Part shown: piece by piece, positions 47,527-59,607 of the stretch
Position numbering within the stretch: position 1 is the first letter of the stretch
Layout of the letters: each line of letters opens with the position of its first letter
NCBI GenBank assembly: GCA_963920525.1
Contig: OY986435.1
Span: forward strand, 295,673,817-295,737,816
Direction: 5' to 3'
Length of the DNA: 64,000 nucleotides
Origin: Dichetophora obliterata
Taxonomy: Eukaryota; Arthropoda; Insecta; Diptera; Sciomyzidae
Position numbers and translations under genes: made by a program
Notes under the pieces: generated by a model
Seen by the model: the letters and a program-made list of their open reading frames with translations, nothing else
Databases searched by the model: none
What the model was told of the DNA's origin: nothing

Positions 47527-49290
47527 TATCTAACCTCAAAAATATTCAAAATAACCATGTTTCGTGTAAATAATCTCAAATATCTGAAAATTCTGATGTG
47601 ATGGGTAAATTCTGAGCTTGTATACGGATTCTATGCAGAAAATTACTTCAAAAATTAACCTCAGTTGTCCAACAATAATCACAAACCCATTATTTGCATA
47701 TCTGTGATATTAAAGAGGTTTGAAAAAAAAATAATGTATAGATTAGAAATAGTAAGATTTAGGTACAAATTTCCCATTTTTCTAGAGTCATACACTTGTT
47801 AAAAGTGTAAAAAGAATCCCTATTTACACAAGGATTTTACCGATTTCTAAAAATTTATGTACAAAAGAGCCCTCCTGTGTGTTCTCTATACGAGTTTTAC
47901 ATAGCTTTAAATATATATCTTAAAAGATATATTTTGCTCAAATAGATCTTAATTGGTTAAGTCGAGAGATTTTAAAAAAAAGAACACAAAAAGACACGCC
48001 CTGAAATGATTTTCTATTTTATTTTTTACTTATCTTTTTCTTTATTCTTACTTAACAATGTCTAAATAGTTGGCTTTTCGAAATATAAACGCGTTTAATA
48101 TTTTATTTACATATTTTAACTTAAACCTAATATGTGCCAGATTACTTTTATGCTAATTTTATGTTTTACTAACCTAAACAGACTGACTTGTGCGCAAACT
48201 ATGTTTTAATTTTAATGCACACACATTTATAGCACTGCAATTAAAAACCATTCTTGAGGTGTTGCCACTCTTTTTAATTATCTACGTATTTAAAAGCAAT
48301 TGCAGGCAATTAAAGATCTTTCGTACAACGCCGCGGCCATTCAGCACATTACATATTCGCATGTCGACATAGGCAGCGTTAACCTTCTTTTCTGTGTACC
48401 TGTCACCTGGGTCAGAGCATTTATTACTATGACGACTTAATGCTAGACTGCCACGAAGTTGTAGTGCTTAGATTTTAAACATTTTTTAAAACTACGTATC
48501 AAATGCCTATTAATTCCCATGGTTTTATCTGTGCTAGGTCTCAGCGTGGCAGCGAAAGAGAGAGAGAGAACAAAAATCACTTCCTTTGTTGTGCCAAATG
48601 TCGTCAAATTATGCACTGTTACTCAATTAAGCGAATCAAAACAAATTGCTTTCGTCAAATAAGCAAGCACACAGCAAAAAGCACAAAACAAATACAGGAA
48701 AAAAACATTAAGTACAACAATGACCAATGACACTGAAAATAAAAATTTAAATCAATATCAAAATCATAGCAAAAACATGCTCAATACGTTGCAGAAGAAT
48801 TTAATATTAATTATAAATAGCAGTAGTTTTAATTATTGACTTGTATGGTGTTTCTTTTTGTTTGTTTTGTTTCTTGATTGCGGTTCGTTTGACGTTAGGT
48901 TTAAAATAAAAATAAAAAATGTCTTTCATTTAAATTACTGGCAACGACATTGAATGCTTTTGGTGTTACGTATACGCCATGTTGTGCCACTCACTCTATT
49001 GTTGTATGCAGTCTATTTCCTGTGGGAAATGCTGCAAATTAATGACATGCTATTTTTACACACGACACATCTTTGCTTTAAGTAGGCAAAATATATTTAA
49101 TAGAGAATTAATAAATAACTAGCAGTGAGTAACTGTTCTTCTATAGGCTTATCACTTATTCCAATAATATATCTTATTTCTGGAACGAAATTCATTACGC
49201 GGCTTGCGGGTGGTAGAAACCATCACGTAACAGTAAGATTTTTGTATATGTGTGTATGTGTGTGTATCTGTGCGAGTATCGAGCAGACTA
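47527..49290. other. No gene recognised
   Basis: AT-rich, with short frames of up to 75 residues and no domain similarity. An (AGAG)-rich patch lies at 48555-48570. Nothing repetitive was matched elsewhere in the window. Confidence 0.4.
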
Positions 49291-49470
49291 CAAACTAACC
49301 AGTGGGCAATAGCAGGGCTTCGAAGTGCTTCTAGCAGGCCATCATATGGCTTTTTTAGCATCTACACTGCATTCCCATCTAGTTTCGGAAAGTGGTTTTA
49401 GCGATTAGGATTTTGCACACCTCCGACTCAAACCAGCAAACCTAGTATATACTAGGTTTGCCTTTGCTGC
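49290..49470 (-). mobile_element. SINE fragment related to 58780-59090
   Basis: On the minus strand GCTAGAAGCACTTCGAAGCC and CTGCTATTGCCCACTGG match the body of the element at 58780-59090 with few changes. A weak B-box-like GGTTTGAGTCGG lies upstream. The head is poorly preserved. A perfect 24-bp palindrome is at 49437-49460. Confidence 0.6.
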
Positions 49471-49599
49471 AAGCAAAAAAATATTGTGCTTGAGCACAAT
49501 ATGATGCTGCATCTCCTAGCATAACATTCCAGCTGTTACTCCAACAAGGTAAACAAAAGCTAGTGTATTTATTTCAAGTATACGCTTCTGGACACCACT

Positions 49600-51065
49600 T
49601 TGTTCTACCCTGCATTTTGCAATGATAAACACAGCTGTTCTAGCTCTGTAATTATATGATTAGTAAAACTCTCTGCTGTGGTTTTTTCAGCGTCTAAAAA
49701 GCCAATAAAATGTTCTTCAATGTCAGCTGCATTTGTTTTAAAAAATCTTAAAATAATTGACTGTTACTCTACACGAGAAATGCCACGAGTACAGTCAAGA
49801 ATAATCGAGCAATGTTTATTTTTTTTTATTTTGTCAACAATTCTAGTCCTTATGTGATTTGCCGTTAGTTGTAGGAGCTCATTATTAATAATGTTTCCGA
49901 GATAGTGGTCATTAATCGTTTTGTCTGTTACTTGTTTTAAATGAAGTCGCAACATTGAATCAAATCAGGCTATTTACTTTACTACATCTATAAAGTTTCC
50001 GCTAGTTTCACTTGAATCTGGCTGGGTCAGATATTAACTTCTCTCTATGGCCGCTGAAGGCCAAATTGTCTGATGCTAAGAAATTTACAATGCGCTTTCT
50101 TGTACCTCTTTTCCTGTATTACACAATTTCAACGTTTTTCACTTTATTTTGGTATAAAAAATCTCGTGGTGACATTTGTTTTACCACTTTACCGAACATT
50201 TTAGAACAACATTTTTATAAAGATGTAACGATCAAAATCAAAATTCAAATCAAAAATTATTCAAGATGCACTCGTTTTCATGTTGATAATTCTTGAACCA
50301 TTAGGATTTTCATTTTTGTCTTTTCAGCAATGTTATTCCTATTATTCTGGCCAACAACTTTGCTGAACAAGCATATATAAAAAAATCACTTCCAGTGGGT
50401 CTTATCGTGTGAATCTTACAAAAAGTCTAGCTTAAAGTCAGCATAGATTGCAACAAAAAAATTAGATCATCATTGCGTATGAATGATATGAATTATTTTG
50501 AAGCATTGAAAGAGGGCAGGACATATGTGGCTTTTCAAAGGTTTAAAGTCAATTTCAAATGATTTTTTCCTATATATTTGTCCTCAGCAAAGTTATTGGC
50601 CAGAATAATAGACATAACTTTGCTGAGGACACATAAAATAAATTCTTAATGGCTCACGAGTTATCAACATGATAATAAATGTATATCTAGAGTAACTTAA
50701 AAAAACATATTTTGCTCTAAAGTCTTCGGTAAAGGGGCAAAACTAATGTCACCACAAAATTTCTCATATTAAAATTAAGTGAAAAACGTTGAAATTATTT
50801 AATACACACTTTCGTACCGCACAGTGCAGCCAACAGTCTTTCTGAAATACCTTTCCAACGCTGCCTTTCTTGTTCAATTTGATTCTGGGCTAAGGAGTCA
50901 ATAGTGCTATAGCATTTCAACCCACTCTCTAAATTTAACAAATTCAACATACAATCTTTGTACAGTAGGCTAGATTCATGAGACTTTAGGAGATATCACC
51001 CAAGTGCTTCCAATTACACACTCCTTCGCTGGATTTAATTCTTGTATTTTCTAGTGCGAAAGTAT
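49600..51065 (-). pseudogene. hAT-type (ZMYM1/DUF4371-like) transposase, split
   Basis: The N-terminal side at about 51065-50815 reads CNWKHLGDIS-type sequence, then SIDSLAQNQIEQERQRWKGI and SERLLAALCGTKV. The next part, at 50105-49985, gives NFLASDNLAFSGHRE. Then 49955-49764 gives HYLGNIINNELLQLTANHIR and KIKKNKHCSIILDCT, and 49760-49600 gives IEEHFIGFLDAEKTTAESFT. This order (W..I..RL, NLAFRGH, SIILDCT with the first catalytic Asp, EEHFLGF) is that of TTF/ZMYM1-like hAT proteins. The C-terminal catalytic and dimerisation parts are absent. Stops and frameshifts are present, and a fold-back element sits between the first two parts. Confidence 0.8.
50110..50815. mobile_element. Fold-back element inserted in the hAT pseudogene
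   Basis: Two long arms are inverted copies: landmarks TTTCAACGTTTTTCACTT (50127 and inverted near 50795), GTGGTGACATT (50170 and near 50745), CATGTTGATAA (50279 and near 50672) and TATTATTCTGGCCAA (50340 and near 50605). Together the arms cover about 300 bases each, leaving a short centre near 50440-50560. CTTTC(TT)GTACC flanks both sides and may be the target duplication. No coding. Removing it joins the hAT reading order. Confidence 0.75.
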
Positions 51066-51094
51066 CTTCCAGTCTACTATGTGCTTTCCAAGAA

Positions 51095-51480
51095 ATGGGC
51101 GTGGCATCTGCCATAAAACGCAAACACATTTTGCGCTGTATCATAGATAGGAATTAAGATACGATAACAAAATCAAACACAGACGTCTAACATGTGATTT
51201 CCAAAATATGTAAAAAAATTTCTGCTTGATTGGACAAGTGGGCGTGTCATCTGCTATACAACTAAAACACATTTTGTGGTTTATCGTAGAAATGAAGTAA
51301 ACTACGTTAGCAAAATTAAACATTTCAATTTTAAAATTTTCAACACAATTGGATAAATGGGCGTGGCAGCTGCCATACAACTTAAACTCATTTTGGGCTA
51401 TATCTTAAACGTACGCTAACAGCAATGTTAATAGAATAATCGGTGGATAACTAATATGTTATCTCTAAAATTCTTGTTAA
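51095..51480 (+). repeat. Three degenerate tandem units, about 120-140 bp
   Basis: GGGCGTGGCATCTGCCATA, GGGCGTGTCATCTGCTATACA and GGGCGTGGCAGCTGCCATACA occur at about 51098, 51240 and 51360, each followed by AAACACATTTTG or a close variant. The boxes resemble those in the Helitron-like repeats. Confidence 0.65.
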
Positions 51481-51540
51481 ATTTCGGTGGAATTAAAAAA
51501 GTAGTCAAGTAGCACCTCCCATATATATGATAGATATTTT

Positions 51541-52375
51541 GACCCATAAAAAATGACCAGTAAAAACTCTTTACATTCCACAAAAATTGATTAAATCACT
51601 TTAAATTTAGAAAATAAGCTTGAATCTTAATTATGCACTTTGAGTTTTTAAATTAAGCCAATCGTATGAAAACCTCGCCTAACTCCCATACAATGTGCCC
51701 TTATGAAAACGGTAAAATTTGTTTAAATTTAGCATTAGTTAATTAATTGTGATCTATTATTTAAATTATTACATGAATTTAATTGTCAGCTTTAGATCAG
51801 GTAAGATTTTTAAGAAGGCAACAACAACAACAACAACTCAGGGATGACAGAAGGAATGGAATTGGACCTTTTGAGATTGTGCCGAATAGGAGAGAAAAAT
51901 AGTGCCGTTTTGAAGAAAATAGTGTCATCTCTTCTTGTATCCAAAATTTTATTTTGACATATCGCGCTCATGAGATTTGACGTTTGAGTTATAAATATTT
52001 GAGTTATAAATATTCTTATGAAGTAGGCCACATCAAAGGCATGCATGATGCTAGAGGCATGCCTGAAGCTAATCAACTTTTAACTTTTTGCGGGCATCAA
52101 AGCTTTGACAGACATAAGCATCAGTTAGCTTTGCTTGAAAAAGCTATATAAACACATCCAATTGCATGTGTTATTAATTGCTTGAATTATTTTAAATTAA
52201 TTTCAATGCACTTTCTCGACTTTTTGCTAAACATTTTTGTTTAGTTTCAAAATTTTTGACATTTTTTACATATTCGATGTATGCTTGCTATGTGTTTTAA
52301 TGAAGCATGCTTCACAGACATGATGCATGCTTGAGACATGCATGCTTTCTATGCGTTTTGTCCTATTGCGTGTCA
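51541..52375. other. Repeat fragment, then GCATGC-rich DNA
   Basis: 51541-51760 matches the repeat at 43566-44690 (AGTAAAAACTC, CTCCCATACAATGTG). An (CAA)n tract is at about 51819-51837. Between 52035 and 52345 GGCATGCATGATGC and its inverted form recur, perhaps a decayed inverted-repeat element. Confidence 0.45.
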
Positions 52376-52768
52376 GCCTTTGTAGTCTAGTGGAGAGTGC
52401 GCTACGCTATCAACCCAGAGGTCACTGGTTCGAATCCGGGCTCGGGCATGGTTCCTTTCACTTTCTTTGTTATTTTCTACATTTAAGAATTATGGAAAAC
52501 TTAAAATCCACAACTAAATTGTAGAAAATGGAGAATTAAAGGACAGGCAAAACTAAGGGCTGAAAATACTTGCCGAGGTTAAGGCATAACACTAGCCTCG
52601 GTTAAAAGCAATTCAAATTGTCTTTCACGTCTGTTTCGCCAAATTAATAATTCACGTATGGTTCCAATCAATTCCTCTAAATAATTCATCCCTTTCCTTT
52701 CAGGTCAAAGATCAAACCTTGTTTGTATAAGGCACAATCCTTGGTTCTTTGATCTTTAAAAAAAAAAA
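52376..52768 (+). mobile_element. Complete tRNA-headed SINE, 393 bp
   Basis: The head has an A box TAGTCTAGTGGAGAGTG (52382-52398) and a B box GGTTCGAATCC (52427-52437) at tRNA spacing. The cloverleaf is imperfect: the anticodon stem CTACG/CCCAG has mismatches, so it is tRNA-derived, not a tRNA. The 300-base body carries two hairpins (CCGAGG...CCTCGG, and GGTCAAAGA...TCTTTGATC with a G-T pair) and ends in a run of about 11 A. The body is shared with 15759-16056. Confidence 0.85.
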
Positions 52769-53099
52769 GCGGTCACAACTCAAAATAAAGCATTTTTAAG
52801 ATAAGTGCACAGAAAGAATCGCTATAAGAATTTCTGTTTATGCTTCCAGATTATTTAAATTGCGTTCAAATAACGTTTATGCAAAGACTTTTGTCGTGCT
52901 GTCTTTATGGAACCTAGAGTAACTTAATAAGTTTAAAACGGCCTCATGAAAAATTTAAAATTTTTAGTCTTACATGGATTTTGCACGAAATGAGCAATAT
53001 ATTTATATATGAACATTGAAATACTAATTTAATTAGATTAACACGTTATATTATTAAATTATTAAAATGAGATCATTGCTTTTTTCACTAAAAAAAAAC

Positions 53100-54376
53100 T
53101 TTTTAGCAAAAAAAAACCAACTTCAAAGCCACTACAAAGTAAAAAATAATGGTCAATTACTTTTTACATTAATTCTTTGTTTAAATTTGATAATTTTTTT
53201 ACATTTTGTATTAAACTGGAAATCTTATTATTATAATTTTTTTTATTTTGTAATTTTATCATAAATGTATTAATTTCTCCATGAATAAAAAACCTTTAAA
53301 GCAGGAGCGTTTATTTTATAAAAGTCTGATTATACAAGCGCCGACTTTTAAGGTTTTTTATTCATGGAGAAATTAATATATATATATATGGTATTAATAA
53401 AAAATAGAAAAAAATTACTATACTATATATATATACTATATATAAATAAATATCAAATTTGACCAAGAATCAATGTGAAAAATAATGTAAAATTATTTTT
53501 TGCTGTGTAATGGTTTTGAAGTGGTTTTTTTTTTTTTGTTAAAAAGTTTTTATTCCTTTTTAGAGATTATTTTTCCCATTATTATTATTTATTATATTAT
53601 TTTAGATTTTTATTATTTAGATTATTTTTTATTACATTTTTCCCATTCTTGTAACGAATTTTCATACCCTAGTGTAAACATTAACTGAGAAACAGTATTT
53701 TTCTTATATTGTCACGCCCTTTCGTTCAATAATGCCCACTTTCTTGACCGTAAATTTTCATAATTATGCCTACCCCTGTACCTAATTTCAGTATCCTCGT
53801 GTCAATATTATTCGAGTTACGGCGTTTTTCTAATATTGCCACGCCTTTGTCGAATAACGCCCACATTTTTGACCGTAATATGTTACAATTTTTCCAATCC
53901 CTGTACCAATTTCCAGTACCCTAGTGTCAATATTAACTGAAAAGCAGTATTTTTCTTATATTGCCACGCCCTTTTGTCAAACGACGGCTTCTTTCATGAC
54001 CGTTATTTGTAATAATTATGCCTAACCCTGTTCCAAATTTCAGTGCCCCAGTATCAATATTATTCGAGTTACAGCGTTTTTCTAATATTGCCACGCCTTT
54101 AATCGAATAACGCACACTTTTTTGAACATAGCTTTTAATAATTGTGCCTACTCCTGTACTAAATTTCTGTACTCTAGTGTTAATACTATTCGATAAACAA
54201 AGTTTTTCTTATATTGCCACGCCCCTGTGTTGAATACCGCCCACCTTTTTAGACGGCACCTCTGCGTCTAATATTTCTATTTGTTGGCAAAAAATTGTGG
54301 CAATCGGGCAAGTTCTTTAGGAGTTATCGAAAAAAACCAACTTGAGAACCTCCTCTTTTTTGAAGTCGGTTAAAAA
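53100..54376 (+). mobile_element. Repeat element with AACCGACTTC ends and internal satellite
   Basis: The left side has TTTTTAGC...ACCAACTTCAAAGCC, and the right end, inverted, reads TTTTTAACCGACTTCAAAAA, a matching terminus. Inside are a hairpin (53240-53400; TTTCTCCATGAATAAAAAAC and its inverse) and a tandem array from about 53650 to 54260. The array unit, about 125-130 bases, contains CCCTAGTGTCAATATTA, GAGTTACGGCGTTTTTCTAA, TTGCCACGCC and CCTGTACCTAATTTCAGTA. Related pieces are at 27130-27480, 28080-28215 and 60140-60660. No coding. Confidence 0.65.
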
Positions 54377-55199
54377 ATAAAATGGTTTATGTATTTTCAG
54401 ATTTGTTTTTATGAACAGTGCAAAACTAAATCAATTAGGTCAGCGGCTCCCAACCTTTTTTTCCGCCTAGTATCCCTGGTAAAGTAGTTCAGAAAATTGT
54501 ATCACCTGAAACAAAAGTAATATTTGAATAATAAATTTATTTTTTAAAAGATTTATTTTTAAGAAAAATAACATTAAATAACAATATAAAAAATAAAAGT
54601 AAGAAATTATATAAATTCAATATACATGTTTTTTAAATAATAAAATCTAATTAATATATATGAGATTTTGTTTTATAAATAAAACAAAAATAATTAAATC
54701 ATCTTATTCATTAAATAGTTATTTATGAGATAATATTTTTGAATTAGATAAGAAGCACAAGAATAAAAATTTTCAAAAGAGAAATTAAGTTTTGTATAAT
54801 GCCATACACAGTTCATATTTTGGCATTACTTCATCAATTATTTCCCTAAAAATTAACGCCACATTTTTCCTCACAACCCAAGCCCAATTAGTCGAAAATT
54901 AGAGCTTAAGGAGTAGTCTATTTCGTCGGCTAAAAAAACAGGCTATTTTTGAGAATTTCTCGTGTGCTTACTATAAATGATATGTTGATAAAAGTTGTCA
55001 GGGATGATGAATGAAGTCTAAAATTACACAAAAGGAAAATTTTTCATTAAGCTTTTTCAGTTTTTTTTACCAAAATTCGTACTTGTACGGTGCCATTATT
55101 TGGAGGCAAGTTCCGTTCCCACACGATATCTTGGCAACGGCTTATCTGAAAAAAAACCTAATTTTTAAAGGTTCGGCATGAAAATGGCTACAAAAATAT
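54377..55199. other. No gene; possible hAT terminus
   Basis: CAGCGGCTCCCAACCTTTTT at about 54442 resembles hAT ends of the CAGCGGTTCCCAACC type, but no partner end was found. The rest is AT-rich. Confidence 0.4.
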
Positions 55200-55815
55200 C
55201 AGAGCTGGGTCAAAAAGTACTTATAACAATTCAATTCCGATTCCTTGAAATTAGAAATTGGTAATTGGTCCTCTCAATTCCTCAGGAATGCAATTAGAAA
55301 AAATTTGTCAATTCCATTACAGCAATTGTAATTGGTAATTGAAAACCCCAATTCCTTAGAGTGGAATTGGAAACAAATGGTCAAGTCCATTACAGTAATT
55401 TTAATTGGTAATTGAAAACCACAATTCCTCAGGAATGGAATTGGATAAAATAGTCAGTTCCATTAAAGGAATTGTAATTTGTAATTGAACACCTCAATTC
55501 CTTGGAATGAAATTGAAAAAGATAGTCAATTCCATATACAGGAAATTTGAGTTAGAACAAAATATATAGCTGCTACGCTACCTGGTTACATACCGCCAAA
55601 TTTTTGCAAGGTGCTTGGTAAACTGCTTCCGCACCCCTGCACGAAATCTCATTCCATCTTTTGTAAGGAATCGAGGCGTTCAATTACCAATTACAATTCC
55701 TGAAATGTAATTGACAAATTTTTATTAATTTTTTATAAATTTTAATTTTATTAATTAATTAATTAACTAATTAATTGTACATTTTAATTCCTCAGGAATG
55801 TAATTGCAAAAGTTT
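55200..55815. mobile_element. hAT-like array of AATTGGTAATTG words
   Basis: It begins CAGAGCTGGGTCAAAAAGTA, a hAT-like end. Units of about 73 bases carry GGTAATTGAAAACC, CAATTCCTCAGGAATGGAAT and TCAATTCCATTACAG at about 55259, 55333, 55406 and 55478. After a unique centre (55560-55670) the same words appear inverted (CAATTACCAATTACAATTCC at about 55679). The right terminus was not identified. Confidence 0.6.
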
Positions 55816-57904
55816 CTCTGTATTGAATGTATGTATAAGTATGTATGTATAAGTTTCAATGTAATTTTGGAAAATTTTATGATTGAAAATGCATAACAAG
55901 AGTATAGAGATTGTAAAAAAATTTGATTGCGCAAATTTGAAACACAACTCTTTGCCTTCCGATTTATAAGACACACCCAAATTTCTTAAGATTTTCTTAA
56001 AAAATTAACAAAAATATTTACGGACTTTTTTAGCTATTTTGTTTTTTAATTAACATTCAAAATTACCTGAGCGTGACACACAACTTTTTTTTTAGTTTAT
56101 AGATATTTTTAACAAAACTTCACTCTAAAATATAGACTTTATTCGTTTTTTCAATATGGGCACGCAACAACGCTCGATCGGGTAATTTGTAAAGAACGGA
56201 GCGGGGAAACGGAACGTCAAAAATCCTTTTTTCTTTCGACTAAAGATGCAGAATACTACCTATTTTAACTGGTTACCATTAATTAGGAGGATAATTGAAT
56301 TAAATTTTTTAATTAAAATACACTTTTCGATCATTTTACCCCTTTGTGCGCTGGTAGCACTACCTTACTATTAAAAAAAAAAAAATTATTTTCATTTTCA
56401 TATTTTGATATAACCATCTCATTTCCGATCGGGCTCGATGGATTTGCAAAAATATAATTTTCTCTAATTATCCTAATATAACGTACATTAATATTTTAAA
56501 AAGCTCCCCCGAAATATTTTCCTGGATCCGCCCCTGCCACAGGGTTATGATAAGCAAAGCACGAAAAGCAATAACTTTTTTATTGGAAGAACTACAGTAG
56601 AAAGTAGTGTTGATCGTTTTTCTTTTTTTATAGTTGTCATTCGTGCCTTGTTTTGTGATAGCAAATAACGGGTAATATTATTAGATTGAGAGAGAAATAA
56701 ACTGAAATTGTAAATTTCTGCGGAAATTATAAGGAAATTTTTACTTCCAAGAAACTTACCAACAAATATTTTCCCATTTTATATTCCAATGACGAATAGA
56801 AACCTTACACAAGCTCAACTAAACACTTCTGCTCTAAAGGTTATTGTTAGCGGTTATTTATTGAAATGTATGCACAATTTTACTTTATTGCAATTTTATG
56901 TACAACTTTTTAAGTACGATTAGTGTTCTAATAATCATGCATTAGTTTGAAATGCCCTTAACAATAAAATAAAAAACATAATTAAAGATATTAATTGATA
57001 GCTAGTTGTTGGTAAAAATAATAAACATCAATTTGAAAAGTTAAGAACCTTGGCTTGTGGTCGACAGCTAACCGAAAGAAGATTTCTCCTAATCATTGTG
57101 ATCAGCGAAGGTGAACAAAATATAAAAACTTAAATACGTACACACATGCATACATAGAAACATACATATTCAAACGAGTTCTGACTATAAAATATGCAGT
57201 TGTTACAGCAAATACCATTAAAACCGTATAAAAAATGCAAAAAATAATGTAAACCATAGTAAATTCCATCAATCGCTTACTCCATCCACTGCTATCCACA
57301 GCTATCCACAGCAACATTGATACTGTAAACATCTGACCACGCGGTCAGTATTAGTATCGGTATCGGTTTAGGTCTCAGTTTAGGTGCCAGTGTCGAAGTT
57401 TGGAACCCGTGCCTGTACGGCACGCCAATTACCATTGGGAAATATTTTAAATCAGAATGCTTGATAATTAATCTGAAACGCTTAGAATCGCTTTAACTAA
57501 GCTTTTACATTTTTCGATAACTAACATTGAATTTAATGCCTTCCAAGCTAATGTTTCAGGTAGTCATAAAAAGAATAAATAAAATGCAGCAAGCAAAAAA
57601 AAAATAAACATTAGAAAAAATACCTGTACATATGATAAACATTGTTTTTCGACCAAGTGTCGGATGCATTTCGCAACAAAGCTTCATGAGCATTTGCAGT
57701 ACAACGCAACCAGTTTGTTTTTTTTTTTTTTTTTGCAAGAACAAGAAATGCAAGAATGGGAATTAACCACCCGGTTATGAGGCTCAATGACTTCTCGCCG
57801 CCGTCCGATGCTTTGTTGTAATCATTACAAGCCAAGTGTTGTTTAAAAGCGCCACACAGTGTCTCGAGTACATAGCAGCGGAGAACAAAATTAGTCATTT
57901 TAGT
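55816..57904. other. No gene recognised
   Basis: A GC-rich transposon-like end, inverted CAGGGGCGGATCCAGGAAAA, lies at about 56518-56538 without a partner. At 57345-57395 there is a short repeat of GTATCGGT/TCAGTTTAGGT. Small frames at 57102-57332 and 57611-57913 show no family; the second spans a poly-T run. Confidence 0.4.
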
Positions 57905-58760
57905 CCGATGCACAGTGCGCTTTTTTCGATTTTAGGATGACATTTGCACTATCTCAGAAACTATAAAAGCTAGGGCCATGAAATTTTGTACAAATGAGTT
58001 TTAGCCTAAATTAGGCAACATCACAAATGAGAATTCTAGGTCAACTGCATCGCCTACTTCCCATACAAACCATATTTTTTTTAATAAAAAAACCCGGATA
58101 CAATTGCTTATTTACGTTTTTAAAGAGTAAATTAAGTTTATTTACCATCACTTAAACGTCATGCTAAAAATATTTCAAATCGGCTAACGTTTAGATATAT
58201 CTCCTATAAAACAATATTGCCAAATTAACGAAATTTAAAAAAAAAATTTTAAAAAAATGGTTGCTTATACAAAAGAAGGTCACAACTTGTTTTAAATGTG
58301 ACAACTTTTAAGTGTGAATTTATCGTTAAATTAATTAATCAACCTTTCAATTAGTTAAAATTAATTTTCTTTATAAATTCACAGTATCGCATTAGTACAT
58401 GAAATTAAATTTATTGTTTTCAAAGTGTAAAGATATTTAAAGCAAACAGAAAATGAGTTAAATTTTAAGATTTTAGCGATAACTGGCGCTGATAGATTTT
58501 TAGCGATAGGTTTTAATCGGAAAGAGATATTGCTATATATTTTTCACATAAATTATTTTTGAAGCTTGACCATTCTGCAAAATTTATTAAAACATTTTAA
58601 AGAAAATGAACTTCGTCAAAACAAAAGACAAAAGGCACCGTAGTTCATTAAACTGGAACAACTTTTGATAATAAATGCCGTGTCATATGAAGGCTTGTTA
58701 AAAATGCCGTTGTCCCTATTAATTTGGCAAACCACTGTAAAATTTGCGACATAGATACTC
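57905..58760. repeat. Decayed Helitron-like or related repeat
   Basis: ACTATCTCAGAAACTATAAA, CTTCCCATACAAACC and, at 58653-58720, AACTGGAACAACTTTTGATA with GTGTCATATGAAGG parallel words inside the element at 2266-4041. Termini were not found. Confidence 0.4.
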
Positions 58761-58779
58761 ACAGCATCAGCGTCAGAGA

Positions 58780-59090
58780 ACGACTGAATTACCCAGTGCG
58801 CAAAATCAGGGCTTCGAAGCGCTTCTAGCATCAAATGGATTTCTTAGCCCTTCCGCACTCATATCCAAGCCCATTAACTTTATTATATGAAACTAGAACA
58901 TTTTTTAGGCCTTCCTCTCTTGCAACTCTAAAGAGTCCTCTGCTATAATCTCTTTTTGAGAATGCACGTTATATGGAAAAGCAATGTAAATATCAACTTG
59001 AAATAAAAAACGACTGACAATTTCCAGATTTGAACCAACGTCCTCTAATGTGGCGATGCGACATCTTATCCACTTGTCTACCGCAATTGT
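58780..59090 (-). mobile_element. tRNA-headed SINE
   Basis: On the minus strand GCGGTAGACAAGTGGATAAG (A-box region) begins at about 59084, and the B box GGTTCAAATCT follows at 59027-59037. The body ends with GCTAGAAGCGCTTCGAAGCC and CTGATTTTGCGCACTGGG, shared with 49290-49470. The stems do not close into a tRNA. Confidence 0.65.
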
Positions 59091-59607
59091 TAACAAACTT
59101 TAGCTTATTTTGCTTCAATACAAATAAAATTAAGCTTTTGGGAGCGCGGTTTCGAGACCCAGCTAGGACAAAAAAAAATTGTTTTGTATTTTTTTAAAAT
59201 ATACATTTTTTTAGTCATTTTTATTTCTAATGTCCGAGCTGAGCAAGAACTGTCAAAAACAGGTCTGTGCTTATTTTTTACCCCTGACTTAGCTGCTTCT
59301 CATCCCAAAATGTTTCATTACCAAATCAGACCAGTTTTTCTTTGATCTGATGTTGTCAGCTCAGGTTATGGTCAGTTTAATGAGTATCTGCTCAGTTCTG
59401 TGGTCTGATCTAAAAAACAAAAACGCCTTTTACAAATTTTTCTGTTCATTGAATTTTTTTTTTAAATTTTTTTGTAAAATTTCTTCATACATCAATAAAG
59501 GGTGTTTCTTAGGCTGCATGAGAATTTTAAACAATAATATAAGACCGAAATATTTTTGGAATAAATTTTTTATTATTATAATCTGGTAGATAATTTTATG
59601 GCATTAA

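Noticed and set aside
52376..52450. Functional tRNA gene
   Set aside because: A and B boxes are good, but the anticodon stem and acceptor stem are broken and the unit continues into a SINE body.
57611..57913. 100-residue minus-strand frame
   Set aside because: It spans a poly-T run giving a lysine stretch; no domain and no supporting splice or promoter signal.
59140..59175. Possible tRNA 3' part (GGTTTCGAGACCC followed by poly-A)
   Set aside because: The B box has an inserted base, and no A box or stems were found upstream; it may be a SINE relic, but is too short to call.
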